From positions 1 to 62,623 of the forward strand of contig JAGBGU010000061.1 in NCBI GenBank assembly GCA_017935785.1: a DNA stretch of 62,623 nt, in the 5' to 3' direction. A program made the translations under genes and the position numbers. Under the pieces are notes generated by a model, which saw nothing but the letters and a program-made list of their open reading frames with translations, was not told the DNA's origin and did no database searches. Positions 1-8,030 of the stretch are shown one piece after another (the first letter of the stretch is position 1; each line of letters begins with the position of its first letter). This DNA is from Bacteroidaceae bacterium (GTDB lineage: Bacteria; Bacteroidota; Bacteroidia; Bacteroidales; Bacteroidaceae).

Positions 1-4
1 ATAA

Positions 5-154
5 ATGTCAAATCAACAAAAAATGAGAAAGATTATGGAAAATGTGTATGAAAGCCCTGAGCTTAGTGTGGTGGAATGCCAGATTGAAAAAGGCTTTGCC
101 GCTTCACCCGATTCAGACCATGTGGATATCGGTGGAGAAGGCACTCCCGACTAA
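5..154 (+). CDS. Small peptide of unknown function, 49 aa
   Basis: An uninterrupted reading frame of 49 codons, with in-frame ATGs also at 23 and 35. The product carries a YESPELSVVECQIEKGFAAS segment followed by an acidic, glycine-rich tail (GGEGTPD). Short Bacteroidales peptides with a similar 'ESP-L-VVE-GFAAS' layout are common and mostly uncharacterised; this link is from memory and weak. It has no signal peptide or membrane segment. A strong terminator follows 21 bases after the stop, which supports a real transcription unit ending here. The upstream part lies outside the window, so its operon partners are unknown. Confidence 0.5.
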   Translation: MSNQQKMRKIMENVYESPELSVVECQIEKGFAASPDSDHVDIGGEGTPD

Positions 155-174
155 AGGAATCTGACCCGTTATGG

Positions 175-214
175 AAGGGCTGCATCGGTGTGAATGCCGG
201 TGCAGCCCTTTCCC
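175..214 (+). terminator. Rho-independent terminator after the small peptide gene
   Basis: The arms AAGGGCTGCA (175-184) and TGCAGCCCTT (201-210) are perfectly complementary, with an extra CGG/CCG pairing inside. A pyrimidine-rich tail follows. Confidence 0.7.
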
Positions 215-218
215 TTGT

Positions 219-264
219 CTGCAAAAATAACATGCATGTATATTTGTGTGTATGTATTTACCAT
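219..264 (-). pseudogene. Fragment of a second Y1 transposase gene (5' end only)
   Basis: Read leftward from 264, this stretch gives MVNTYTQIYMHVIFA, nearly identical to the first 15 residues of the intact transposase whose start is at 1056. Similarity fades after about 45 bases, where the terminator of the upstream gene begins. Sequence upstream of both start codons (264-300 and 1056-1092) also matches, including the CCCAT/ATGGG hairpin. This is therefore a truncated copy of the transposase start plus its flanking repeat module. Confidence 0.7.
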
Positions 265-279
265 TGTTGTTTTGTTTAT

Positions 280-369
280 CCCATACCTACGGCATGGGGA
301 TTGTTGGTTGTTTACCATTGTTCCAGCCATAGGAATGGCTGGCTACCAGTGTTTGATGCCTCTGGCATC
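280..369. repeat. REP-like hairpin module, left copy
   Basis: Three consecutive palindromes: CCCAT/ATGGG (280-298), CCAGCCATAGGAATGGCTGG (323-342, 8-bp perfect stem with a 4-nt loop) and GATGCC-TCT-GGCATC (355-369). The same trio recurs at 1071-1295, and an inverted, partial version lies at 501-591. The arrangement resembles the REP hairpins mobilised by REP-associated tyrosine transposases. Confidence 0.75.
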
Positions 370-500
370 TTTCATTTGCCTATGAGTTTCTCTGGAAACA
401 GTTAAGTGTTGCTCGTAGCCATTCTACTCGCCAAACCTTTTCAAGTCCTGTTTCTGATGTGTCCATTGTCGAATATTGTTTTTTGTTCTTCCGCTTTATG

Positions 501-591
501 ATGCCAGAGGCATTTAATATTGGTAGCCTGCCATTCTTATGGCTGGTGTGTAATGTTGTTAATATTACCATCGATGCCGTTAGGTATCGGA
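501..591. repeat. REP-like hairpin module, inverted copy
   Basis: ATGCCAGAGGCAT (501-513) and CCATTCTTATGGCTGG (531-546) are the reverse-orientation versions of the hairpins at 355-369 and 323-342. A further imperfect palindrome (CGATGCCGTTAGGTATCG) lies at about 572-590, beside the transposase stop codon. Confidence 0.65.
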
Positions 592-1056
592 CATTGGTTT
601 TGTAACACCTTTTAATATATAACGCTCGTCATATTCAATTTCTGCTTTTTCCAAAATTTCCCGCATTTCGTCATCAAACGAACGCTTTTTGTGGTGCTCT
701 TTTTGATTTGCGATATAATTGCTAACTGCTGGCAAAAACGATTTGCTATATGAGAACGCTCCGAAACCTGATTGCCAAGCAAACGACAAACATCCGTATT
801 GTTCCTTGATGTGCTTTGTAGATTGAATTTTCAATGATTGCACTAATTCTGACAACGATTCCTTAGGTGTCATGCCAAATAACAAATGCACGTGGTCTTC
901 CATACCATTTATAATATATGGTGTATGCTCATGATTCTTTAACGCACCAGCCATATAACGATACAATTCATCTTGCCATTCGGGGCGTATCATCGACTCA
1001 CGCCCCTTAACTGCAAAAATAACATGCATGTATATTTGTGTGTATGTATTTGCCAT
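580..1056 (-). CDS. Y1 (HUH) transposase, IS200/REP-associated type
   Basis: 158-aa single-strand transposase of the IS200/TnpA superfamily. It is expected to nick and rejoin DNA at hairpin substrates through a 5'-phosphotyrosine. The metal-binding HUH motif is visible as H55-V-H57 in EDHVHLLFG. The likely catalytic tyrosine is Y114 in SNYIANQ on the C-terminal helix. Length is normal for the family. No tnpB is nearby. Imperfect palindromes flank the gene on both sides in opposite orientations, and the start codon lies within a repeat copy, so the gene and its hairpins look like one unit (RAYT-like). The reading frame is intact, so it may be active. Classic IS200 is the alternative. Confidence 0.9.
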   Translation of the reverse strand: MANTYTQIYMHVIFAVKGRESMIRPEWQDELYRYMAGALKNHEHTPYIINGMEDHVHLLFGMTPKESLSELVQSLKIQSTKHIKEQYGCLSFAWQSGFGAFSYSKSFLPAVSNYIANQKEHHKKRSFDDEMREILEKAEIEYDERYILKGVTKPMSDT

Positions 1057-1070
1057 TGTTGTTTTTTTAT

Positions 1071-1295
1071 CCCATACCTATGGCATGGGGATTATTGCTT
1101 GTTTACCATTGTTCCAGCCATAGGAATGGCTGGTGTGTTATGTTGTTTATATTAGCATCGATGCCGTTAGGTATCGGATGTAGTATTTGCTATTATTGTT
1201 TTTTATCCCATACCTATGGCATGGGGATTGATGTTTGTTTCCATTGTCCCAGCCATAGGAATGGCTGGCTACCAATGTTTGATGCCTGTGGCATC
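1071..1295. repeat. REP-like hairpin modules, right side (two copies)
   Basis: CCCATACCTATGGCATGGGG occurs at 1071-1090 and again at 1207-1226. CCAGCCATAGGAATGGCTGG occurs at 1114-1133 and 1249-1268. GATGCC-TGT-GGCATC lies at 1281-1295. Between the copies is a GATGCCGTTAGGTATC palindrome like the one at the transposase stop. No gene is seen in 1057-1378. Confidence 0.75.
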
Positions 1296-1378
1296 TTTCA
1301 TTTACCTATGAATTTCCTGGGTACTGCCTACTGTTTCTTGGGTACTGATAGCTTTATATAGCTCAGTTCCCTTTTCTG

Positions 1379-1510
1379 TCAGAATGCGTTGTTCTGTACC
1401 CATTTTGAAACCGTTGCCTGACCAACTCCAATTTGCTCAGATAACCACTTGTTTGTTAGGCCCTTCTCGGCAATAATCACTCGTAGTCTATTCAAGTTCT
1501 TTTGTTCCAT
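1379..1510 (-). pseudogene. Truncated Cro/C1-type helix-turn-helix gene
   Basis: Leftward from ATG at 1510, 43 codons encode MEQKNLNRLRVIIAEKGLTN followed by KWLSEQIGVGQATVSKWVQN, then NAF and a stop. This is the first half of an XRE-family HTH domain (recognition helix around GQATVSKW). Relatives I know of run on to about 65-75 residues with a C-terminal helix pair that is absent here. The hairpin repeats begin just downstream, so the gene was probably cut by that unit. Confidence 0.6.
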
Positions 1511-1844
1511 ATGATAACTTCAAATAACTGCTGTAAATATACTAATAAAAATTGAAATAATTTTCCGGATTAGAATATTTCTTCCAAACTAAGGCGTTTA
1601 TTAACTCTTTTATATGGTATTTTAGTTCTTGTGTCGGACAATGGCACGCAGATGCGATGGATGACCGCGAAAAAAATCTTTTGACTCTTATGTTCTTCTG
1701 TCTAATTTCAAAACTCATCTCCCTCTAAAATGTTTCTTGTGTCGTAACAAAGATGAAAACGTAAAACTTTTTTGGTATTCACTGATAATAACCTTAAGAG
1801 GTCAAAAACGAGTAAAAATACGTCAAAAAGGGCTTCTGAAAGTG

Positions 1845-1898
1845 CCCTGTTGGAAAAAAATAATTTTTCAACTGAGAAAAAATTTTTTTCCAACAGGG
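1845..1898. repeat. Perfect 16-bp inverted repeat, dispersed hairpin family
   Basis: CCCTGTTGGAAAAAAA (1845-1860) is the exact reverse complement of TTTTTTTCCAACAGGG (1883-1898). A related hairpin, CCCAGTTGG/CCAACTGGG, occurs at 28501-28532. Further TTGGAAA/TTTCCAAC pieces continue to about 1957. The rest of 1511-1999 shows no convincing gene, and the small open frames there are AT-rich by-products. Confidence 0.6.
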
Positions 1899-1999
1899 AA
1901 ATAAAATTTTCCCAACTGACCGTTTCCGGCTTTCCAACAGGATTTACGTTGGAAAAGTAACTTTGTAAAGTTTTTTTGTGTTGGCGATTATGTGGGAAA

Positions 2000-2197
2000 G
2001 GAAAAAGACCGCACTGATGATGTGATGAAACTCCTAAATAACAGGATTTGAGGGGTTCGTTACCTTTGTAATCCAGTTACCCTTGCGGGATGTGGCACGC
2101 CATCAGTAACGCAAACATTCCTCGGTTTCAGATTTCTAATTGATGAGTATCCCAATCGAACCAGTGCGGCCTGTGAGGAAGTTGTTCTCTTACTTTT
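2000..2197 (-). ncRNA. Structured small RNA candidate, about 190 nt, leftward
   Basis: A leftward Bacteroidetes promoter (TTTG, 20 bases, TATCTTTG) ends at 2204, placing the start near 2197. The transcript would be closed by a 10-bp stem of GGCCGCACTG (near the 5' end; plus-strand 2162-2171) with CAGTGCGGTC (3' end; plus-strand 2007-2016). The run CTTTTTCC follows at 2006-2000, so the closing stem doubles as a terminator. Inside, GGTTCG can pair with CGAACC, GTTAC with GTAAC, and TGGC-GT-GCCA forms a hairpin. There is no convincing open frame. Size and long closed-rod layout recall 6S-type RNAs or the Bacteroidales-1 motif, but I cannot confirm identity. Confidence 0.55.
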
Positions 2198-2203
2198 CTA
2201 CCA

Positions 2204-2235
2204 CAAAGATAGAACAAATAAGCCGTTTGTGCAAA
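2204..2235 (-). promoter_or_regulatory. Leftward promoter for the small RNA candidate
   Basis: On the minus strand TTTG (2235-2232) and TATCTTTG (2211-2204) are separated by exactly 20 bases, matching the Bacteroidetes -33/-7 consensus. Confidence 0.65.
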
Positions 2236-2260
2236 TAAATCTCCTTTTTTTTGAAACTCG

Positions 2261-2292
2261 TTTGTATAATTTAAGTTTTTTATATAAATTTG
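2261..2292 (+). promoter_or_regulatory. Promoter of the glucanotransferase gene
   Basis: TTTG at 2261-2264, 20 bases, then TAAATTTG at 2285-2292, matching the Bacteroidetes -33/-7 pattern. The start codon is 29 bases downstream. It is divergent from the promoter at 2204-2235. Confidence 0.65.
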
Positions 2293-2320
2293 TAATCACG
2301 AACATACAAAATAATATGCC

Positions 2321-5005
2321 ATGAATTTGCATTTTTCTATAGAATACCATACAGATTGGGGACAACATGTAGCAGTTGAAGTTTTTGCGGTACGCAATAA
2401 CGGTTCAAAAGTGGATTATCTTTTTCCGCTTGACACATCTGACGGACGCTATTGGGCGGCCGATGTTACTTTGCCAGAGAGGGATATCCAGACATTCCGT
2501 TATAATTATGTGATTTGTACCGGAGAACAGGTTGTCAGAAGAGAGTGGAATGCCGCTCCAAGGAGTTTTCAGGCAGCTGACTTGAATTTCAGAATGAATG
2601 ACTATTGGCGTGACATACCGGAGCTGAACCACCTTTACAGCGCTGCCTACTGTAACGCCGTAAGCCACTTTAAGGCTCAGGATCCACGGTTGGTATATTT
2701 TCAGCAAACGCTTGTGTTCCGTGTGCAAGCGCCTCAGTTGAAAAAAGGCCAGGTTCTTGCTCTTTTAGGAAGCCAGCCTCCACTTGGCGCATGGGATCCG
2801 CGCAGATATTTGCGCATGCAGCGGGCCGGTGTCAATGAATGGGTTATCAGCCTTAGCGCCACTGGGCTCTATCTGCCTTTTGAATATAAATATGTAGTGG
2901 TGGATGAGACAAGCGGCGAATTGACAGAGTGGGAGGGTGGTGCAAACCGTTTGAGCCCTTCAGGACTGATGCAGCAAAACCAGGTGTTGGTAATACAGGA
3001 TACAGAGGTACGCTTAAAGGCAGACCGCTGGAAGGCTGCGGGAGTTGTAATCCCCGTATTCTCCCTTCGCAGTGAAAAGAGTCAGGGCGTAGGCGACTTC
3101 TCCGACCTTGCCCGAATGGCAAAGTGGGCGCATTCCGTAGGTATGACGGTTGTCCAGCTTCTGCCCGTCAATGACACCACACAGACTGGTTCATGGACCG
3201 ACTGTTATCCTTACAGCAGCATCAGTATTTATGCCTTGCATCCCATGTATGTAGACCTTCAGTCGCTGCCTCCCATTAATGATGCAGGCTATATGCAGGA
3301 ATATGAAAAGAAACGCCGTGAGCTGAATGCCCTTCCCCAGGTGGACTATGAAGAGGTGAACCGTTTGAAGCATGGTTATCTGCAAAAGTTGTACAACCAG
3401 ATTCAGCGAAGTTTGCAGCACGATGAAGATTATCTTCAGTTCTGTTCCGCCAATGAAAGCTGGCTGGTGCCCTATGCCGCCTTCTGCCTGCTCCGTGACA
3501 AATACAATACTTGCGACTTTACCGCATGGCCCCGCCATTCTACTTATAAAGAAGAGGAAGTGTCCTTATGGGCCAGAAAGAAGAAAACAGAGTTGGGATA
3601 TTATATGTTTGTACAGTATTTGCTGGACAAGCAGTTATACGAGGCTGCAACAGTGGCGCGAAATCTGGGCGTGGTGCTGAAGGGCGACATCCCCATCGGC
3701 ATAAGCCGTTGCAGCGTGGAATCCTGGACAGAGCCTCATCTGTTCCACATGAACGGACAGGCCGGCGCTCCACCGGATGATTTTAGCGTGAACGGACAGA
3801 ACTGGGGATTCCCCACATATAACTGGGAGGCGATGGCGCTGGAAGATTATCGCTGGTGGAAGGCGCGCTTCCGTAAAATGTCACGTTATTTTGATGCTTA
3901 CAGAATAGATCATGTATTAGGCTTCTTCCGTATTTGGAACATTCCGTTGCATAGCGTGCACGGGCTTTTGGGACATTTCTCACCTTCTTTGCCGATGAGC
4001 GAGGAGGAAATCTGCGGCTTTGGATTTGCCTTTGATGCAGAACGACATACAAGTCCCTGTATAACGGATGAAATACTGCAGGATATATTCGGGAATCGCG
4101 CACGGCAGGTAGCCACCTTGTATCTGGATGCACATACTGACGGGTATTATACCTTGAAACCCTCCTATGCAACGCAACGCATGGTTGAAACGGCGTTCCG
4201 GGATCAGAAAGATGATGTGGCATTGCAGATACGTGACGGACTTTACCAACTGATAAGTAATGTACTGTTTGTTGAGGATTCGCATACGCCCGGAAGTTAT
4301 CATCCCCGTATAAATGCGATGGACGATTTTGCCTTTCCGTATCTTTCAGCGCAGAACCAGGAGGCGTTCCGCCGCCTGCATGAACATTATTACTATCAGC
4401 GGCACAACGATTTCTGGTATGGCGAGGCATTGAAGAAGCTGCCCGCATTAGTGGCATCCACCCAAATGCTCGTTTGTGCCGAAGATCTGGGTATGGTGCC
4501 GGCTTGTGTGGCTCCTGTGATGGAAAAACTGCGCATTCTGTCTCTTGAAATACAGGCCATGCCCAAGCGCTTCGGCCGTCGCTTCGGCCGTTTGGAGGAG
4601 AATCCCTACCAAAGTGTGTGTACGCTGTTCACGCACGATATGCCCACATTGCGCCAGTGGTGGGAGCAGGACCGTGAGCGCTCGCAGGCTTTCTATAACC
4701 AGATACTCCTGCACGATGGCGAAGCGCCGGCTATAATGCCGGGATGGCTTGCCGAGGAAATTATAGCCCGCCATGTATATTGCCCCAGTATGCTCTGTCT
4801 GCTCAGTCTGCAGGATTGGTTGGCCATGGATGATGAATTGCGTAATCCGCATGCCGACCAGGAACGCATCAACATACCTTCTGATCCGCACCACTATTGG
4901 CGTTACCGGATGCATATTCAGTTGGAACAGCTGATGGTTAGTGAGGGTTTCAACAAACGCATCAGCTCTTTGCTTGGCAGGGGCGGACGTACACGGATTG
5001 TCTGA
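2321..5005 (+). CDS. malQ: 4-alpha-glucanotransferase (GH77) with N-terminal starch-binding domains
   Basis: 894-aa amylomaltase/DPE2-like enzyme that disproportionates malto-oligosaccharides in the cytoplasm (no signal peptide). Residues 1-110 form one beta-sandwich-like domain. Residues about 128-225 are a CBM20 (LLGSQPPLGAWDPRR). The GH77 barrel follows from about residue 245. Visible catalytic residues are nucleophile D530 in YRIDHVLGF, acid/base E721 in CAEDLGMVP and D773 in FTHDMPTLRQ. The two added modules make it much longer than the roughly 500-700 aa bacterial MalQ, as is usual in Bacteroidetes and plants. It has its own promoter and leads the run of sugar genes that follows. Confidence 0.93.
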   Translation: MNLHFSIEYHTDWGQHVAVEVFAVRNNGSKVDYLFPLDTSDGRYWAADVTLPERDIQTFRYNYVICTGEQVVRREWNAAPRSFQAADLNFRMNDYWRDIPELNHLYSAAYCNAVSHFKAQDPRLVYFQQTLVFRVQAPQLKKGQVLALLGSQPPLGAWDPRRYLRMQRAGVNEWVISLSATGLYLPFEYKYVVVDETSGELTEWEGGANRLSPSGLMQQNQVLVIQDTEVRLKADRWKAAGVVIPVFSLRSEKSQGVGDFSDLARMAKWAHSVGMTVVQLLPVNDTTQTGSWTDCYPYSSISIYALHPMYVDLQSLPPINDAGYMQEYEKKRRELNALPQVDYEEVNRLKHGYLQKLYNQIQRSLQHDEDYLQFCSANESWLVPYAAFCLLRDKYNTCDFTAWPRHSTYKEEEVSLWARKKKTELGYYMFVQYLLDKQLYEAATVARNLGVVLKGDIPIGISRCSVESWTEPHLFHMNGQAGAPPDDFSVNGQNWGFPTYNWEAMALEDYRWWKARFRKMSRYFDAYRIDHVLGFFRIWNIPLHSVHGLLGHFSPSLPMSEEEICGFGFAFDAERHTSPCITDEILQDIFGNRARQVATLYLDAHTDGYYTLKPSYATQRMVETAFRDQKDDVALQIRDGLYQLISNVLFVEDSHTPGSYHPRINAMDDFAFPYLSAQNQEAFRRLHEHYYYQRHNDFWYGEALKKLPALVASTQMLVCAEDLGMVPACVAPVMEKLRILSLEIQAMPKRFGRRFGRLEENPYQSVCTLFTHDMPTLRQWWEQDRERSQAFYNQILLHDGEAPAIMPGWLAEEIIARHVYCPSMLCLLSLQDWLAMDDELRNPHADQERINIPSDPHHYWRYRMHIQLEQLMVSEGFNKRISSLLGRGGRTRIV

Positions 5006-5016
5006 CAATAATTTGA

Positions 5017-6159
5017 ATGTGGATTATGAAAACTAAAGAAAGATTGATGTCGCTTGATGTCCTTCGTGGTCTCGACTTGTTTTTTCTTGTTGGTCTGGAA
5101 AGTGTGATGCATCCTTTGGCCAGTGCCATAGATACTGAGGGCTTTCATGATTTTATGTGGAACTTCAGCCATGTGGAGTGGGAAGGCTTTTCGCCTTGGG
5201 ACTTGGTAATGCCGTTGTTCCTTTTCATGTCCGGGGTGTCCATTCCTTTTGCCATGTCCAATTATAGGAACGGAGCGGATAAGTCCGGTCTTTGTCAACG
5301 CCTGTTGAAACGAGTGGCTTTGTTGTGGATTTTCGGAATGATATGCCAAGGCAACCTGCGCGGTCTGGATCCAGACAGAATATACCTTTATTCCAATACC
5401 CTGCAGACCATTGCCGTCGGCTATTTGTTCACGGTGATATTTTATCTCTTCACGTCATGGAGAACCCAGGCAGGCATTGCCGTGCTCCTTCTTTTAGGAT
5501 ATTGGGGTGCGATGAAGTGGGTGACGGTTGATGGCTTTGGCGGCGGGAACTATACTCCCGACCTAAATTTGGCAGAATGGATAGACCGGACGGTATTGGG
5601 CCGTTTCCGTGACGGTGCTTCTGTGGAGGACGGAGTGGTGCAATTTGCCCCCTGGTACCGGTATACATGGATTCTAAGCAGCCTGAATTTTATTGTTACG
5701 GTGATGACCGGCTGCTTTGCCGGACAGATTCTGCGCCATGTCTCATTCAAGCCCAATCAAAAAGCCCTTCTTCTTGCGGTTGCAGGTACCGTGTTGGTTG
5801 CGGCAGGTTGGCTGTGGAATATAGAATTTCCTGTTATCAAGAAACTGTGGACCAGTTCTATGGTATTGGTCAGCAGCGGCTATTGCTTCCTTTTGATGGC
5901 GGTATCGTATTATATCGTAGACGTAAAAGGTTTGCGCCGCGGTACTGAATGGCTGCGGGTCTACGGAATGAACTCCATAATGGCCTATATGTTGGCGCAA
6001 TGCATAAACTTCAGAAGTGTTGCGCACTCGCTGTTTTATGGAGTGGAGCAATATATTGGCCCTGCATGGTATCAGGTGCTGATGGCTGCATCGTGCAGTA
6101 TCATTATATATATAATTTTGTGGAGAATGTACAAGCTCCGTATTTTCTTGCGTGTTTAA
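5017..6159 (+). CDS. DUF5009 / HGSNAT-like acyltransferase membrane protein
   Basis: About 380 aa, polytopic inner-membrane protein. The N-terminal SLDVLRGLDLFFLVG segment is the signature of the DUF5009/heparan-alpha-glucosaminide N-acetyltransferase-like family. In that family acyl groups are moved across the membrane onto sugars; here the substrate is unknown. Around ten hydrophobic stretches are visible. The frame opens at ATG 5017, but ATG 5026 (MKTKERLMSLDVLRG) is an equally likely start. It begins 11 bases after the glucanotransferase stop and is followed 14 bases later by the aldolase, so it is probably co-transcribed with the glycan genes. Confidence 0.82.
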   Translation: MWIMKTKERLMSLDVLRGLDLFFLVGLESVMHPLASAIDTEGFHDFMWNFSHVEWEGFSPWDLVMPLFLFMSGVSIPFAMSNYRNGADKSGLCQRLLKRVALLWIFGMICQGNLRGLDPDRIYLYSNTLQTIAVGYLFTVIFYLFTSWRTQAGIAVLLLLGYWGAMKWVTVDGFGGGNYTPDLNLAEWIDRTVLGRFRDGASVEDGVVQFAPWYRYTWILSSLNFIVTVMTGCFAGQILRHVSFKPNQKALLLAVAGTVLVAAGWLWNIEFPVIKKLWTSSMVLVSSGYCFLLMAVSYYIVDVKGLRRGTEWLRVYGMNSIMAYMLAQCINFRSVAHSLFYGVEQYIGPAWYQVLMAASCSIIIYIILWRMYKLRIFLRV

Positions 6160-6173
6160 TAAAAAATAAGACA

Positions 6174-7013
6174 ATGATAGTATCGCTGAAAGAAATGTTG
6201 CAAGAGGCCATGAAAGGCCAATATGCCGTGGGTGCATTTAATTGTTTGAGTCTGGAGAACGTTCAGGGAGCCATACAGGCTGCAGAGGAATTGAACGCTC
6301 CTATCATAATCCAACTGGCAGAGGTGCAGTTCCCGTGTGCTCCGCTTTCGCTGATGGCTCCGCAGTATTTGCAGGCGGCGGAAGAGACAAACGTACCGGT
6401 GGTGGTGCATCTTGACCATGGACAGAGTTTCCAGACCTGTGCAGATGCCATTTGCCAGGGTTTTGGGTCGGTAATGTTTGACGGCGCGTCATTACCCTTT
6501 GAGGAGAATATCCGTCAGACAAACGAGATTGCCCGCATGGCAAGAGCGTGCGGCGTGGATGTAGAAGCCGAGTTGGGCCGTGTGGGTGATGTGGGTGTGG
6601 ACGATGCCTCCAAGGATGTTTTTACCGATGTACAGGAAGCCATCCGCTTTGTGGAAGAGACAAAGGTGGATGCGTTGGCCGTTGCCATCGGTAATCAGCA
6701 CGGACATTATGTGGCAACTCCCAAGTTGAACATAGACCGTCTTATTGAACTAAAGGAGGCTACGGGCATACCTTTGGTGCTTCATGGCGGTTCCGGAACA
6801 AGCGTGGAAGATTTCAAGGCCTGTATTCACAACGGTATATGCAAGATAAATGTGGCCACTGCCATCCAGTTGGGCGTGACGGCTGGTATTCAGCAGTATC
6901 TTGCAAACACAGCCAAGCCAAACTATATTGAGATGAAAGCCTGTATGGTTGAAGCATCCAAACAGGTAGTTGCGGAACATATCCGTCTGTTTGAAAGTGA
7001 CGGAAAAGCATAA
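6174..7013 (+). CDS. Class II (zinc) ketose-bisphosphate aldolase
   Basis: 279 aa. It cleaves or forms a ketose phosphate through a Zn-stabilised DHAP enediolate. The start is ATG 6174 (MIVSLKEMLQEA); a longer frame running back over the preceding gene is not used. Family landmarks are VGAFNCLSLENV (19-30), HLDHG (catalytic D81, Zn ligand H82), EAELGRVGD (131-139), NQHG with H176, LHGGSG with Zn ligand H204, and the CKINV phosphate loop. This is the fructose/tagatose-bisphosphate aldolase subfamily. Its partners are a PfkB kinase and a D-lyxose-type isomerase, so the substrate may be a ketose 1-phosphate from that route instead of fructose 1,6-bisphosphate. Confidence 0.9.
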   Translation: MIVSLKEMLQEAMKGQYAVGAFNCLSLENVQGAIQAAEELNAPIIIQLAEVQFPCAPLSLMAPQYLQAAEETNVPVVVHLDHGQSFQTCADAICQGFGSVMFDGASLPFEENIRQTNEIARMARACGVDVEAELGRVGDVGVDDASKDVFTDVQEAIRFVEETKVDALAVAIGNQHGHYVATPKLNIDRLIELKEATGIPLVLHGGSGTSVEDFKACIHNGICKINVATAIQLGVTAGIQQYLANTAKPNYIEMKACMVEASKQVVAEHIRLFESDGKA

Positions 7014-7024
7014 ATGACAGAATC

Positions 7025-8020
7025 ATGAGAAAAGGAATTATTGCAGCCGGAAATTGGGTGGCTGACACGGTGAAGTTTATACGCACATATCCCACGCCCG
7101 GTAATCTGGTAACTATAGAACGGACCGAAAAAGGATTCGGGGGCTGTGCCCATAATGTATTGGCGGATTTGGCCAAGTTGGAAACGGGCATACCCCTGTA
7201 TGCCGGTGGTTGTGTGGGAAATGATTCGCTCGGAAACGAGCTGGTACAGGCCATTGATGATATGGGCATTGACGGAAGCGCCTTGTGCAGAGTGGAGGCG
7301 GCAACGTCGTATACAGATGTGATGTCTGACATGACGACGGGTGCGCGCACATTCTTTCATCACAGAGGAGCCAATGCGGCTTTCGGACCGGAACACGTAG
7401 AGTCTATTGATATACCGGCACGTATTTTTCATTTAGGATACTTGCTTCTGCTGGACAGAATGGATGAGGAGGATGCTGAATACGGCGTGGTGGCGGCGAG
7501 AGTGCTGAAATCATTACAGGAACGAGGCTATCTGACGTCTGTTGATGTGGTTTCTGAAGAAGGCGACCGCTTCCGCAGGATTGTCCTTCCATGCCTGCCC
7601 TATATTGACTATCTTATTCTGAACGAGGTGGAGGCCGGAGCCTGCTGCAACATTCCTTTGCGCGATGAACAAGGCAAGATACTTCTGCCCGAGGTGGAGC
7701 GTGCTGCCCGTTATCTGACGGAAAACGGAGTGGGGAAGGCCTGTGTCATTCATTTTCCCGAAGGAGGCTTTGGCTTGCAGGCTGGTACGCCGGTCTTCGT
7801 TCCTTCCTTCCATGTGCCGGCAGAAGAAATTGAGTCTTCCGTGGGTGCCGGTGACGCCTTCTGTGCCACTATGCTTTACGCGCTGCATGAAGAAATTCCA
7901 TTAGAACAAGCTCTCAGAATGGCAAATGCCGCAGCTTGGTTTAATCTGCATAGCGCCACATCTACGGACGGTGCGCCCACATTGGAAGATTTAAACCGAT
8001 TCTTGTCTAACCATAAATAA
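7025..8020 (+). CDS. PfkB-family sugar kinase
   Basis: 331-aa ribokinase-fold kinase, cytosolic. The N-terminal substrate region contains GGCAHNVLADLAKL. The C-terminal PfkB signature VGAGDAFCATMLYAL holds the catalytic base D277 and anion hole. It starts 11 bases after the aldolase and ends 10 bases before the isomerase gene, so the three are translationally close. By position it should phosphorylate the ketose made by the isomerase. Which sugar (xylulose, fructose or another) cannot be read from sequence. Confidence 0.88.
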   Translation: MRKGIIAAGNWVADTVKFIRTYPTPGNLVTIERTEKGFGGCAHNVLADLAKLETGIPLYAGGCVGNDSLGNELVQAIDDMGIDGSALCRVEAATSYTDVMSDMTTGARTFFHHRGANAAFGPEHVESIDIPARIFHLGYLLLLDRMDEEDAEYGVVAARVLKSLQERGYLTSVDVVSEEGDRFRRIVLPCLPYIDYLILNEVEAGACCNIPLRDEQGKILLPEVERAARYLTENGVGKACVIHFPEGGFGLQAGTPVFVPSFHVPAEEIESSVGAGDAFCATMLYALHEEIPLEQALRMANAAAWFNLHSATSTDGAPTLEDLNRFLSNHK

Positions 8021-8030
8021 TATATAATGT

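Noticed and set aside
1708..1960. Two small open frames on opposite strands
   Set aside because: They fall on the AT-rich hairpin repeat and have no coding features.
5949..6173. 75-codon upstream extension of the aldolase
   Set aside because: It overlaps the DUF5009 gene; the conserved aldolase start is ATG 6174.
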